A DNA stretch of 44,310 bases from Aliagarivorans taiwanensis DSM 22990 (GCF_000429505.1 NZ_KE386912.1:65596-109905); one strand, 5' to 3'; positions 32,707 to 42,068 are shown, counted from the first letter of the stretch. The notes: generated by a model not told the origin, from the sequence alone. Program-made: numbers and translations.

Positions 32707-35295
32707 ATGAGTAATTCCGAACCCTCCCAAACGCCTGCCAACAACGACAACGAGGTTGAAGAGCTACTTAGCTCGGAAACCGGTAGTCGTCAGTTGGCTG
32801 GTCCAATGGGCAAGCTGATTGTCGGCTTGTTGATCGCGTGGTCAGCCTTTCAGCTTTGGTACGCTTCGCCCCTGCCATTTATGTTGGACTTTGCCAAGTT
32901 CAATGAGGATCAGGCGAAGTTTATCCATTTGGCCTTTGCCACCTTCTTAACCTTTTCTCTGTTTCCAGCCAGCAAACGGGCCAACCATAACAGCATCAGT
33001 ATTCTCGATATGCTGCTAGCCATTGGCGCGTCTGGCTCGTGTTTGTATCTGTTGATCTTCCGCAACGAGCTGGCCCTGCGTATCGGTATCCCCAGCACTG
33101 GCGATTTAGTCTGTGCCGTAGTGGGTATGGTCTGCCTGCTGGAAGCAGCGCGCCGGGCGCTAGGTCCACCACTTGTTGTGGTTGCCGTGGTGTTCCTTAC
33201 CTACACCTTCGCTGGCCAGCACATGCCGGATGTGATTGCCCACAAGGGCGCTAGCCTCAACAAGGTGGCCTCCCACCAATGGCTGACCACCGAAGGGGTA
33301 TTTGGTGTTGCTTTGGGGGTATCCACCGCCTTTGTATTCCTGTTTGTACTGCTAGGGTCACTACTTGACCGAGCAGGCGCAGGTAACTACCTGATTAAAC
33401 TGTCGTTCTCGCTGCTCGGCCACATGCGTGGCGGCCCGGCGAAAGCAGCGGTGGTCTCCTCGGGCCTGAGCGGGATTATCTCTGGCTCATCGATTGCCAA
33501 CGTGGTGACCACCGGTACCTTCACCATCCCACTGATGAAGCGAGTCGGCTTTCCGGCCTCCAAAGCCGGTGCGGTAGAGGTTGCGGCCTCCACCAACGGC
33601 CAGCTCACCCCTCCGATTATGGGTGCAGCCGCGTTCTTGATGGTGGAGTATGTGGGCATCCCCTATATCGAGGTGATCCGCCATGCCATCTTGCCATCGC
33701 TGATCTCCTACGTGGCGCTGTTCTACATCGTGCACCTAGAGGCCTGCAAGCTGAATATGAAGGGCATTCAGCGCCTCAATCGCCCCACCATCGCCCAGCG
33801 TATGCTCTCGTGGTGTAGCTCCACTATTATCATGTTCGCCTTAGGTGCGGTGGTGTACTACGGCTCGACCTTCCTGGAAGATACCCTTGGCGGCACTGGC
33901 TACCTGATTATGATGGTGGTGATGCTAGTGGGCTATGTGCTGCTGGTGCGCCTGTCGGCTCAGTATCCAGATCTGGCCGAAGACGATGACAGCATCGAGT
34001 TAGACCACCTGCCAGAGCCCAAACCAACCATCTGTTCGGGCCTGTATTTTGGCCTGCCGATTGTGGTGCTGCTATGGGCGCTGGCGGTAAAACAATACTC
34101 GCCGCAAACCTCGGCCTTCTATGCCGTGGTCTCACTGATTGCAGTGGTGCTAACCCACAAGCCGCTTAAGTCTTGGTTCCGTAACGAGGCCGAGTGGCTG
34201 GCACAGTTTAAGGTGTGCTGGGACGATTTTGTCGACGGTATGATTCAAGCCGCGCGCAACATGGTAGGTATCGGTATTGCCACCGCCACCGCTGGCATCG
34301 TGGTTGGTACCGTGACCCTCACCGGTCTGGGCCAGATGATGACCGAGTTCGTGGAGCTTATCTCCGGCGGTAACCTGCTGCTGATCCTGATCTTCACCGC
34401 GATGATCTGTATCGTGCTGGGGATGGGTCTGCCGACTACCGCCAACTACATCGTGGTCTCGACCCTGATGGCGCCGGTGATTGTGTCCTTGGGCGCACAG
34501 AACGGACTGATCGTGCCTCTGATTGCGGTGCACCTGTTTGTGTTCTACTTCGGGATCCTCGCCGATGACACGCCCCCGGTGGGACTGGCGGCGTTTGCCG
34601 CCGCAGCCATTGGTCGAACCGACCCGATTAAGACCGGTATCCAGGGCTTTACCTACGATATCCGTACCGCCATCCTGCCGTTTATGTTTATCTTCAACAC
34701 CCAGCTGTTGTTGATTGATATCGTCTCATTCTGGCACCTGATCATCACCATCTTTAGCGCCACAGCGGCGATTCTCTGCTTCTCGGCCGCCACCCAAGGC
34801 TACTGGTTTGTGAAGAGCCGTTGGTGGGAGTCACTGGCACTGCTACTGATTGCCTTTAGCCTGTTCCGCCCCGATTTTTGGTGGGATCAGATCTATCCGC
34901 CGTCGCAACAACTGCCGCCGAGCGCCATTACCACCGAGGTGGAGAAACTCAACAAGGGCCAGTTTATTCAACTTAAGTTCGAGGGTGAAACCTTGGAGGG
35001 TGCCGAGGTTAAACGCACGGTATCGCTGCAGCTGGAAGAGGAAGTCGGCGACGCCGAGCAACGCCTCGAACAGATGGGGCTGATTTTACGTCAGGAAGAA
35101 GAGAGCTGGCTGGTCGACTTAGTGGTGTTTGGCAGCGCCGCCGAGAAATCCGGTGTCGATTTCGACTGGGTTTTGACCGGCATCGAAAAGAAAGCGGATC
35201 GGCCAGACAAGGAATGGGTGTTTATTCCTACCCTGCTCATCTTGTTCTTGCTGGCGTTTAACCAACGCCGCCGCATGCAGTCCACACCCGCATAA
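32707..35295 (+). CDS. TRAP transporter fused 4TM/12TM permease (DctQM) with DUF3394 tail
   Basis: The 862-residue protein contains the fused small (about 30-200) and large (about 200-700) TRAP permease parts, with many membrane helices and the conserved GLSGIISGSSIANVVTTGTFTIP, GMGLPTTANYIVVSTLMAPV and FYFGILADDTPPVGLAAFAAA. The C-terminal part (about 670-862) holds more helices and a soluble stretch matching the DUF3394 extension of TAXI-type permeases. It imports a carboxylate-like solute using the sodium or proton gradient together with the TAXI protein upstream. GGGAT precedes ATG 32707. The UspA gene follows after 10 bases. Confidence 0.95.
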   Translation: MSNSEPSQTPANNDNEVEELLSSETGSRQLAGPMGKLIVGLLIAWSAFQLWYASPLPFMLDFAKFNEDQAKFIHLAFATFLTFSLFPASKRANHNSISILDMLLAIGASGSCLYLLIFRNELALRIGIPSTGDLVCAVVGMVCLLEAARRALGPPLVVVAVVFLTYTFAGQHMPDVIAHKGASLNKVASHQWLTTEGVFGVALGVSTAFVFLFVLLGSLLDRAGAGNYLIKLSFSLLGHMRGGPAKAAVVSSGLSGIISGSSIANVVTTGTFTIPLMKRVGFPASKAGAVEVAASTNGQLTPPIMGAAAFLMVEYVGIPYIEVIRHAILPSLISYVALFYIVHLEACKLNMKGIQRLNRPTIAQRMLSWCSSTIIMFALGAVVYYGSTFLEDTLGGTGYLIMMVVMLVGYVLLVRLSAQYPDLAEDDDSIELDHLPEPKPTICSGLYFGLPIVVLLWALAVKQYSPQTSAFYAVVSLIAVVLTHKPLKSWFRNEAEWLAQFKVCWDDFVDGMIQAARNMVGIGIATATAGIVVGTVTLTGLGQMMTEFVELISGGNLLLILIFTAMICIVLGMGLPTTANYIVVSTLMAPVIVSLGAQNGLIVPLIAVHLFVFYFGILADDTPPVGLAAFAAAAIGRTDPIKTGIQGFTYDIRTAILPFMFIFNTQLLLIDIVSFWHLIITIFSATAAILCFSAATQGYWFVKSRWWESLALLLIAFSLFRPDFWWDQIYPPSQQLPPSAITTEVEKLNKGQFIQLKFEGETLEGAEVKRTVSLQLEEEVGDAEQRLEQMGLILRQEEESWLVDLVVFGSAAEKSGVDFDWVLTGIEKKADRPDKEWVFIPTLLILFLLAFNQRRRMQSTPA

Positions 35296-35305
35296 GGAGC
35301 TAACC

Positions 35306-35734
35306 ATGTACCGTACAATTCTGGTTCCGGTAGATCTATCGGAGGATGGCTTCTCCGACAAGGTAATTAAGCAAGCCGCACAACTGCTCGATAACGACGG
35401 GCAACTGTGGCTGCTTAATGTAGTACCCGGTTATCAAATGCCAATGGTCGGTTCGTTCTTCCCCAAAGGCAGCTTTGAGCACTTTGGTAAAGTGGCCAAG
35501 CAGCAACTCAAGGAGTTTGCCGATAAGCACCTAGGCGACAGCGGGCTCAACTACAGCCTGCTTGTCAAAGAAGGTAAGCCTGCTGATGTGATCCTCAAGT
35601 ACGCGGCCAAACACAAGGTAGAACTTATCGCCTTGGCCAGCCACAAGCATTCTCGCGTCAGCGAGGGGATGCTGGGCTCGGTCGCCAATAAAGTGGTATC
35701 GCGCGCACCGATACCGGTGTTGGTGGTCAAGTAA
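35306..35734 (+). CDS. UspA-family protein linked to the TRAP transporter
   Basis: The 142-residue protein is a universal stress protein. It starts with TILVPVDLSEDG and ends with an ATP-binding type motif EGMLGSVANKVVSRAPIPVLVV. Small Usp proteins are commonly encoded with TRAP transporters (for example TeaD with TeaABC in Halomonas, an ATP-binding protein that affects uptake), so a role in tuning the permease is likely. GGAG lies 7-8 bases before ATG 35306. It is the last gene of the operon; a terminator follows at 35741. Confidence 0.93.
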   Translation: MYRTILVPVDLSEDGFSDKVIKQAAQLLDNDGQLWLLNVVPGYQMPMVGSFFPKGSFEHFGKVAKQQLKEFADKHLGDSGLNYSLLVKEGKPADVILKYAAKHKVELIALASHKHSRVSEGMLGSVANKVVSRAPIPVLVVK

Positions 35735-35740
35735 CTTATT

Positions 35741-35774
35741 AGGGATAGCCAGCTGGTTATCCCTTTGTTTTTCT
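35741..35774 (+). terminator. Terminator of the TRAP-UspA operon
   Basis: AGGGATAGCC (35741-35750) pairs with GGTTATCCCT (35755-35764), with one G-T pair, around AGCT. It is followed by TTGTTTTTCT. It lies 7 bases after the uspA stop. Confidence 0.85.
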
Positions 35775-35858
35775 TGCCAATAGCTAACAGACGCCTTATT
35801 TTCTAAGCCATTCGAACAAGCGTTCTTAGCGCTGGTGGATTGTTGTAGGGAATACTCA

Positions 35859-36758
35859 ATGCGTACTGAAAATCTGGCGCTGTTTATCAGCGTGGTGCAA
35901 CACGGTAGCTTCTCGTCGGTGGCGAAGCTCAACGATCTGCCTCGGGCCAATGTAAGCCGCCGTATCGCCGAGCTAGAAGAAGAGCTGGGCGTGACCTTGT
36001 TTAACCGCACCACCCGTCATCTAAGCCTGACCCCAATCGGCCAGCTCTACTACAATGACATCACTGTGGCGATGGATGCCCTCGACCAGGCCCATAACAA
36101 CTTAAAGGCGGCCAATGAAGTGCCCTCTGGCAAGGTCAAGTTCGGCCTGCCCCCCAGCTCTGATATGCGCACCACCAAGTTGATTGGGGACTTTCAGGCG
36201 CTCTACCCAGAAATTGAGATCGAGCTGTTTATGACATCTGGCAGCTACAGTAACTTCCACCAACTAGGCTTAGATGTGGCACTACATGCTGGCGAGCTCA
36301 CCCCATCCGATCTGGTGGTGCAAAAGTTTGCTGAGTTCTCCAGTCGCATTGTTGCTAGCCCGCAGTTTATCGAACAGCACGGGGTGCCAATGGAACTGGC
36401 CGCTCTCGCGCACCTACCTTGCGTGTGCCTGCGTTGGCCCGATGGTGAGTTAGAAGACGAGTGGGAGACCTTAAAAGGCAAGGTCAAGGTGCAACGCAAG
36501 CTCACCACTAACAGTCTGGGCTTACTACTGAAAATTGTACTTGATGGGCAGGCTGCCGGCTTTATCCCCGACCTGATCTCGCACTTTCATATTGATAGCG
36601 GAGAACTTATCAATATCCTTCCGCAATACCAGTCGGCCCCCACCAATGCCTACATCGTGTTCCCCAAGCGCGACGGCTTGCCGCTCGCCAACCAGCTGTT
36701 CATTGACTATCTGAAAGCGGAATTGCCCAGCAGCGTTAGATTGACACGTTCAATGTGA
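35859..36758 (+). CDS. LysR-family regulator (CrgA/YhjC-like)
   Basis: The 299-residue protein begins MRTENLALFISVVQHGSFSS and has a winged helix (about 4-62) with ARVNVSRR-like spacing (PRANVSRRIAELEEELG), then an effector domain (about 90-290). I chose ATG 35859 because GGGA precedes it; a GTG 24 bases upstream is in frame but lacks a ribosome site. It lies just past the TRAP operon terminator and could regulate that operon or a target elsewhere. Confidence 0.9.
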   Translation: MRTENLALFISVVQHGSFSSVAKLNDLPRANVSRRIAELEEELGVTLFNRTTRHLSLTPIGQLYYNDITVAMDALDQAHNNLKAANEVPSGKVKFGLPPSSDMRTTKLIGDFQALYPEIEIELFMTSGSYSNFHQLGLDVALHAGELTPSDLVVQKFAEFSSRIVASPQFIEQHGVPMELAALAHLPCVCLRWPDGELEDEWETLKGKVKVQRKLTTNSLGLLLKIVLDGQAAGFIPDLISHFHIDSGELINILPQYQSAPTNAYIVFPKRDGLPLANQLFIDYLKAELPSSVRLTRSM

Positions 36759-36841
36759 CGCTGAGTATTGCCTCTAAACACTATTAGATACAAAGTGACT
36801 GCTTTACACTACTTCACTATCCAGTATTGGAGAGCGTAAGT

Positions 36842-37216
36842 ATGTCTATCAGTTCTTCTCAGCTAAGCATCATCGGCTTTTCATTGCTGGCATTGAGCGC
36901 ATGCGAGAGCAAGGTAGAAACCGCCGATAAGCACCCACACTCGGTGCAAGTTATCACGGTCAACACTTCCATGATCCAGTCAAATCAGCGGCTTTGTCTG
37001 CCCAGATCGGCACTAACCGAAATGCATGGCTTGCCGCTGGTTTATCTGGCTGAGCACAACCAAGCCGTCCCAGTGGTGGTAGATGAGCTGGAGGTGCGCG
37101 CCAAACAAGCGTGTATACGCACCACCATCCAACTCGGCCAAAAAGTGATCCTAGCCGGCAACAACGACCTTAAGCCCTATAGCGAGTTAGGTATACTGAT
37201 AGAGGCGGAACGATGA
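36842..37216 (+). CDS. Small lipoprotein resembling the C-terminal end of an efflux adaptor
   Basis: The 124-residue precursor has a lipoprotein signal with lipobox LSAC and Cys21. The mature part contains CLPRSALTEMHGLPLVYLAEHN...GQKVILAGNNDLKPYSELGILIE. This resembles the C-terminal membrane-proximal segment of HlyD/RND periplasmic adaptor proteins, without their hairpin and barrel domains. It could be a decayed adaptor or a stand-alone protein; no pump gene is nearby. ATG 36842 has GGAG about 9 bases upstream. It lies between a LysR gene and gltS. Confidence 0.65.
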   Translation: MSISSSQLSIIGFSLLALSACESKVETADKHPHSVQVITVNTSMIQSNQRLCLPRSALTEMHGLPLVYLAEHNQAVPVVVDELEVRAKQACIRTTIQLGQKVILAGNNDLKPYSELGILIEAER

Positions 37217-37435
37217 TAATTACCGGGAAGCGACATCCTCATCATGCGGATAACGTCCAACAACTGGACAGCCTCCCTGCGTTACCGCTCCTTGATTTAG
37301 ACCACTAGATCGGCGGCACAGTGCCTTTCACGAGGGACCGGCAAATCTCGCTGAACAAGCTTCTTGAGGTTGCTAGGGGATATCGGTTTAGCGAGATAAA
37401 CTGTTAGTTGCTGTAACAAGACTCACTCCACGCGA

Positions 37436-37463
37436 CCGCCTAGCGGTGGCGGGTTACTTTTTG
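37436..37463 (+). terminator. Hairpin with T-rich tail before gltS
   Basis: ACCGCC (from 37436) pairs with GGTGGC/GGCGG (to about 37452), and a TTACTTTTTGATTTT stretch follows. It lies just before the gltS ribosome site. It could end transcription from upstream or act as an attenuator for gltS. Beyond this hairpin I see nothing clear in 37217-37479. Confidence 0.4.
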
Positions 37464-37479
37464 ATTTTGGGGACGCCAC

Positions 37480-38697
37480 ATGGATATCGATGGAAACCTG
37501 ATCCACATCAGCTCCTTTTTTGCGTTTAACTTAGGCATTATCGTGCTGTTTATTGGTCGCCGTTTGACCAAGCAGATCAACGTTCTCGGCCAGTTCAATA
37601 TTCCCGAGCCGGTCAGCGGCGGTCTGCTGGTATCGGTGTTGATCGCACTGTTCTATGCCACCAGCGGCTATGAGATCAGCTTCGATCTCAGAAGTCGCGA
37701 TATCTTGCTGGTGTACTTCTTTACCACCATTGGTATCAACGCCAGTCTCGGCGATCTGCTCAAGGGCGGCAAGCCGCTGGTTATCTTGCTGGTGATTACC
37801 ATCAGCTATATGTTCCTGCAAAACTTCACCGGCATCGGCGTAGCCAGCCTGTTTGGCCTGCCACATTCAGTGGGGCTGCTAGGCGGTAGCGTGTCGCTGA
37901 TCGGCGGCCACGGTACCGCCATTGCCTGGGCACCGCGGATCAGCGAGAACTTTGGCGTAACCAACGCCATGGAGATCGGCATCGCCTGCGCCACCTTCGG
38001 TCTGATTCTGGCAAGCCTGATGGGCGGCCCTATCGCCCAGTTCCTGATCAAGCGCCACAACCTCAGCCCTAGCGAAGACGAGCCCTTGGACGTGGGCGTG
38101 GATGAAGGTGATGACGCGCAGAAGATCACTGCACTGGGCTTTCTCGACGCCCTGTTCGCACTCCACGTGTGTATGGTGGTTGGCTTTATTCTCAATGAAT
38201 CGCTCGATGCTGCTGGCCTACAACTGCCGCTGTTTGTTACCTGCCTGTTCGCCGGTATCTTGATAACCAATTTTATCCCTAAGTCATTCCCCCGCTTCTC
38301 TGGTACTCAATGGCCTGCGCGTCAGCCGGCGATAGCCCTTATCTCCGAGATTGCCCTCGGTACCTTCCTGGCGATGTCGTTGATGAGCATGCAGCTGTGG
38401 ACTCTGATTGACTTGGCCGGTCCCATCTTTGCCATTCTTACCGCCCAGTTTGTGATAGCAGTGGCAGTAAACCTGCTGATCGTGTTCCCAGCAATGGGCA
38501 AGAACTATGATGCCGCGGTGGTATGTGCCGGCTTTGGCGGTATCTCGCTGGGCTCTACCCCCACAGCGATGGCCAATATGTCAGCGGTGGCTCAGCGTTA
38601 CGGCAACTCGCATCAGGCCTTTATCGTGGTGCCCTTGGTATGCGCCTTCTTTATCGATATCGCCAATGCCTTTATCATTCCTTGGTTACTTGGTTAG
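37480..38697 (+). CDS. gltS: Sodium/glutamate symporter GltS
   Basis: The 405-residue integral membrane protein matches GltS in length and in its two inverted halves. Signature stretches are FNIPEPVSGGLLVS (about 39-52), GGSVSLIGGHGTAIAWAP (about 134-151) and the mirrored CAGFGGISLGSTPTAMANM (about 348-366), which form the re-entrant loops that bind sodium and glutamate. It imports L-glutamate with sodium ions. A GGGGA ribosome site precedes ATG 37480. It is followed after 18 bases by the patatin lipoprotein gene and may share its transcript. Confidence 0.96.
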   Translation: MDIDGNLIHISSFFAFNLGIIVLFIGRRLTKQINVLGQFNIPEPVSGGLLVSVLIALFYATSGYEISFDLRSRDILLVYFFTTIGINASLGDLLKGGKPLVILLVITISYMFLQNFTGIGVASLFGLPHSVGLLGGSVSLIGGHGTAIAWAPRISENFGVTNAMEIGIACATFGLILASLMGGPIAQFLIKRHNLSPSEDEPLDVGVDEGDDAQKITALGFLDALFALHVCMVVGFILNESLDAAGLQLPLFVTCLFAGILITNFIPKSFPRFSGTQWPARQPAIALISEIALGTFLAMSLMSMQLWTLIDLAGPIFAILTAQFVIAVAVNLLIVFPAMGKNYDAAVVCAGFGGISLGSTPTAMANMSAVAQRYGNSHQAFIVVPLVCAFFIDIANAFIIPWLLG

Positions 38698-38715
38698 GTA
38701 AGCTGGAGCGTTATA

Positions 38716-39891
38716 TTGAAACCACACAATTCACCCAAACCGCATGCGCGAATATTGCTGTGCGCCTTCTTGGTACTACTCTCGGGCTGCTCCAGCCCAC
38801 CGCCCAGGCAAGCTTCGTTGGAATCGGAGCGGCTCAACCCACTGGGGGTAGAGGGCTTGCGATACTGGGATGGCGACAACGAGAATGTCAGCAACTACGA
38901 CATTCTCGCTGAAGTCCTTGAGTTTATCGATGACAAAGGCGCCAACTCCCATATCCATCATCTGGCCTTATCAGGTGGTGGGGTTAACGGAGCCTTCTCT
39001 GCGGGTATATTGAATGGCTGGAGCGCCACAGAAACACGACCTGAGTTTGATGTGGTCAGTGGCATATCAACCGGTGCAATTGTGTCACTGTTCGCCTATC
39101 TGGGAAGCGATTATGACCAACAGCTGCGTCGTTATTACACCGATACCGCTCCCAGCGAAATGTTCAAGCTTAACTCCTTGTTTCGGGTGTTCTCGGGTAA
39201 CTCACTAATCAATACCGAAGGGTTTGAGCACAAGGTGCGTGCGGCCATTGATATGCCGATGCTGGAACAGTTAGCGGTAGAACGCGCAAAAGGCCGCTTA
39301 CTGCTGATCGGCACCACCAGCCTGGACAACGAGAAACTGGCCATTTGGGATATCGGGCGGATTGCGCAAGTGGGTTCGGCCCAAGCACAAACCTTGATAC
39401 AGGATATTGTGATTGCCAGCAGCTCCATCCCCGGCGCCTTCCCAGCCAAGCTGATCAGCATTGACGATGGCCAGCAGCATTTTGATGAGCTGCATGTCGA
39501 TGGAGGGGTATCGCGGCAAGTTTTTTTGATCCCTCAATGGCTCCGCTACGACCAGCATAGCGGTCATCTAAACCAGACTATCTATGTCATCCGCAATGGC
39601 TCGCTCAGCCCACGATACCAAGTGGTCAGCAACGATTTGAAGACCATTTCTTCGCGCTCGCTATCAACCCTTATCCGCAATCAAGGGATTGGTGATGTGG
39701 AATATATCTACTTCTATAGCCAACACCACGGACTCGACTTCCAGCTGGCACATATCGAACTGGACTTCGACGCTGAGGAGCTCGATCCCCACCACTTGGA
39801 TTATATGCGCAGTCTCTATGACTACGGCTATCACAAAGCGCTGAATCAGCAACTGTGGCTGACGCAGCCGCCCAGTATCGGCCAGCAGTAA
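38716..39891 (+). CDS. Patatin-like phospholipase lipoprotein
   Basis: The 391-residue precursor has a lipoprotein signal (LLSGC, Cys25). A patatin domain follows, with the oxyanion loop SGGGVNGAFSAG (86-97), nucleophile S118 in GISTG and catalytic aspartate D262 in VDGGV. It should hydrolyse acyl lipids at the cell envelope. The start is TTG 38716, with GGAG 7-8 bases before it; I see no better ATG. A weak TTG start implies modest expression. It follows gltS closely and is followed by a copy of the dispersed repeat at 39896. Confidence 0.9.
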   Translation: MKPHNSPKPHARILLCAFLVLLSGCSSPPPRQASLESERLNPLGVEGLRYWDGDNENVSNYDILAEVLEFIDDKGANSHIHHLALSGGGVNGAFSAGILNGWSATETRPEFDVVSGISTGAIVSLFAYLGSDYDQQLRRYYTDTAPSEMFKLNSLFRVFSGNSLINTEGFEHKVRAAIDMPMLEQLAVERAKGRLLLIGTTSLDNEKLAIWDIGRIAQVGSAQAQTLIQDIVIASSSIPGAFPAKLISIDDGQQHFDELHVDGGVSRQVFLIPQWLRYDQHSGHLNQTIYVIRNGSLSPRYQVVSNDLKTISSRSLSTLIRNQGIGDVEYIYFYSQHHGLDFQLAHIELDFDAEELDPHHLDYMRSLYDYGYHKALNQQLWLTQPPSIGQQ

Positions 39892-39895
39892 GCGG

Positions 39896-39925
39896 TATAC
39901 CCAAACAACCTCAAGATGCAGGATT
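39896..39925. repeat. Dispersed repeat, copy 2 (half element)
   Basis: The 30 bases from tatacccaaacaacc to caagatgcaggatt match 712-741 at 28 of 30 positions. The opposite inverted arm found in copy 1 is missing here, so this is a half or decayed copy. It sits 4 bases after the patatin gene, before the tRNA-Ala terminator. Confidence 0.65.
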
Positions 39926-39991
39926 CAGAAGAGCTCATTGGCAATTGGCGAGCAGGCAGGACATAGCAGATAACTAAATCGCAGATACAAA

Positions 39992-40015
39992 AAAGGCCCG
40001 CGTTAGCGAGCCTTT
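39992..40015 (-). terminator. Terminator of the tRNA-Ala operon
   Basis: AAAGGC (39992-39997) pairs with GCCTTT (40010-40015), with added pairing in the CGC/GCG region. On the minus strand it is followed by a T run. It lies just after the 3' end of the last tRNA-Ala. Confidence 0.8.
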
Positions 40016-40021
40016 GATGTT

Positions 40022-40097
<76 letters not shown>

Positions 40098-40116
40098 GAA
40101 ATCTCGGAAGTGTATT

Positions 40117-40192
<76 letters not shown>

Positions 40193-40212
40193 AAACACAC
40201 TGGCTGCTTTAG

Positions 40213-40222
40213 GGCTGTGCCC
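40213..40222 (-). promoter_or_regulatory. Leader box GGGCACAGCC of the tRNA-Ala operon
   Basis: On the minus strand GGGCACAGCC (with one more C after it) can fold as GGGC-ACA-GCCC. It starts 14 bases after the -10 hexamer. The same ten bases end the window at 44301-44310, also about 15 bases after a -10. tRNA-Asp has GGCACAGC at 78-85. Confidence 0.5.
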
Positions 40223-40236
40223 TGAAAGCGATGCGA

Positions 40237-40265
40237 ATAATACGAATGCCGGTTTAGTGAGTCAA
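40237..40265 (-). promoter_or_regulatory. Sigma-70 promoter of the tRNA-Ala operon
   Basis: On the minus strand a -35 TTGACT (complement of 40260-40265) and a -10 TATTAT (complement of 40237-40242) are exactly 17 bases apart. The -35 flank GTTGACTCACT matches that of the tRNA-Asp promoter (107-135). The discriminator is GC-containing (TCGCATCGC). Confidence 0.88.
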
Positions 40266-40377
40266 CTCTTTTTGTAAAAAGGCTGATTGTTTGCACACTT
40301 TCTACTCATTGCGGTGGTAATTGCAGGTTTTCTGTTTGCGCGGCAGTGAAATTAAACACTTAGGTCACTGGTGCTGC

Positions 40378-42066
40378 CTAGCTATGATCGTCCAATCGGA
40401 ACTGCGCCACCACCCGCTTGCCTTCATCGAAATACGCCACCGACGAACACAGGGCCTGCACGAGCTGGATCCCGCGCCCACTCAGATCGCCAGAGCCAGG
40501 CTCATCTATGGACTCGGGTTCGAAGCCCTTGCCGTTATGGCTCAGCTCCACGCTAAAGCCCGGCTCCGGTAGCTTGGTAAACTCCAGCTTGATATGGATC
40601 TTGGCCTTGGTCAGCTCATTCAGTGCCTGCTCGCGCAGCTGGTAGTAGTGGGCAAACCCCAGCTCGTCTTGCTTCACCGAGGAGTCCAGCTCCAACAGAC
40701 CATGCTCCAGGGCGTTGCTAAACAGGTCACTAACCACCGCCGCCAACAGCCCTGAGTTAGTCTCGCCAATCCCCAGCTCTTCGAGTACCGGCATCATCAG
40801 TGACACTGGCGATGCTTTAGCCAGGCTACGCCCCTGCAAGGTCATCTGCCATTGCCAGTCATCGAGGTCGAGTACCTCCGGCTCACTGTGTTTAGGCGGT
40901 GGCGAATTGTTGCTCAGGGTAATTGGTACGTGCACCAAAGACTGGTCATCGGCCTGGGGGACATCTTCGCAGAACTGCGCCAAGGATTGCTCGATGGCCG
41001 GGATCAGGTTGGCGAGATCCTCGCCGCCATTTAAGCACGCAAGCAAGCGCTCTTCGCCAAAGGCATGCTCTTGCTCATTAACCGCTTCTACCACCCCATC
41101 GCTAAACAGCAACAGGTGCTGCTGCTTGTTCACCGACACTTGATTGAACTCAATGCTGATCTCGCGGCTGATCCCCAGCGCTATCGACTCTGCCGCAAAG
41201 CGCTGGCTGACTTGGCCATTTTCGAACAGCCACGCATCGGGCATACCAGCATTAAACACCCGCAGCATATTGGTGTTGCGCGAGATCACCACCATGGTAC
41301 AGGCCATAAACATATGAATAGGCAGTACCTGATGTAGCCGTTTGTTGATTCGCCGAATAATCTGTTTGGCGCTAAAGCCGCGCCGAGTCAGACCGTGGAA
41401 CAGCTCAGCCACCGGGGTACTGGCAATCGCCGCTTGCAAGCCGTGGCCGGTGAAATCGCCCAACAAGATATGCTGGTCGCCATTGGGGCTGTACTCGGTA
41501 AAGACCACGTCGCCGGAGAAGATGGCGGCGCTTTTTATCGAGAAGTTGATATCGGCAAGGGCATGGGGCGAGCTGGCAATCATGCCGCTGAATACCCGCT
41601 GCGCCATCCGCTCGTCCTGTTGCATCTGCTTGTGTAGCTCAGCCAGTTCGTTGTGCAGGCGGCGGGTGCGCTCAAAGCCCAGCGCCTTGGCTTTGAGGAC
41701 TGACTGGTTAACCGGCTTAAACAGGATGTCGTCGCCACCACAGGCGATACAGCTTACCAGCGCTTCGACTTCGTTTAGGGAGGTCACAAACAGTACCGGT
41801 ACAAAGCGTTCACCGGCGAGGGTTTTGATCTGACGGGTTGCCGCAAAGCCATCCAGCTCGGGCATCATCACGTCCATAAAGACGATATCGACGGTTTGCG
41901 CGGCAAACATCTCCACCGCCACCAAGCCGTTCTCCGCCTCCAGCACGTCGTAGCCCATCTGCACCAGCACACGGCACAGCAAGGTACGGTTGATCTTGGT
42001 GTCGTCGACCACCAATGCCACTCCCTTGGCTGGACGCTCTAAGAAGGAGAGGACATTGGGTTCCAA
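40378..42066 (-). CDS. Response regulator with PP2C phosphatase and HATPase domains (CrsR/HsbR-like)
   Basis: The 562-residue protein has a receiver domain (15-125; acidic pair D21-D22, phospho-acceptor D65, K117), a SpoIIE/PP2C phosphatase (about 170-385; D186, D204 in GDFTGHG, D323 in SDG, D374) and a C-terminal serine-kinase/anti-sigma-like HATPase (about 430-558; N-box N451). It should control the phosphorylation of the STAS protein encoded just upstream and so release or hold a partner such as RpoS, as CrsR does in Shewanella. The HATPase has H510 where the G1-box Asp is expected (HNGKGF), so ATP binding may be altered. It starts at TTG 42066, two bases after the STAS stop, with GAGAG upstream. 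Confidence 0.9.
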   Translation of the reverse strand: MEPNVLSFLERPAKGVALVVDDTKINRTLLCRVLVQMGYDVLEAENGLVAVEMFAAQTVDIVFMDVMMPELDGFAATRQIKTLAGERFVPVLFVTSLNEVEALVSCIACGGDDILFKPVNQSVLKAKALGFERTRRLHNELAELHKQMQQDERMAQRVFSGMIASSPHALADINFSIKSAAIFSGDVVFTEYSPNGDQHILLGDFTGHGLQAAIASTPVAELFHGLTRRGFSAKQIIRRINKRLHQVLPIHMFMACTMVVISRNTNMLRVFNAGMPDAWLFENGQVSQRFAAESIALGISREISIEFNQVSVNKQQHLLLFSDGVVEAVNEQEHAFGEERLLACLNGGEDLANLIPAIEQSLAQFCEDVPQADDQSLVHVPITLSNNSPPPKHSEPEVLDLDDWQWQMTLQGRSLAKASPVSLMMPVLEELGIGETNSGLLAAVVSDLFSNALEHGLLELDSSVKQDELGFAHYYQLREQALNELTKAKIHIKLEFTKLPEPGFSVELSHNGKGFEPESIDEPGSGDLSGRGIQLVQALCSSVAYFDEGKRVVAQFRLDDHS

Positions 42067-42068
42067 AG

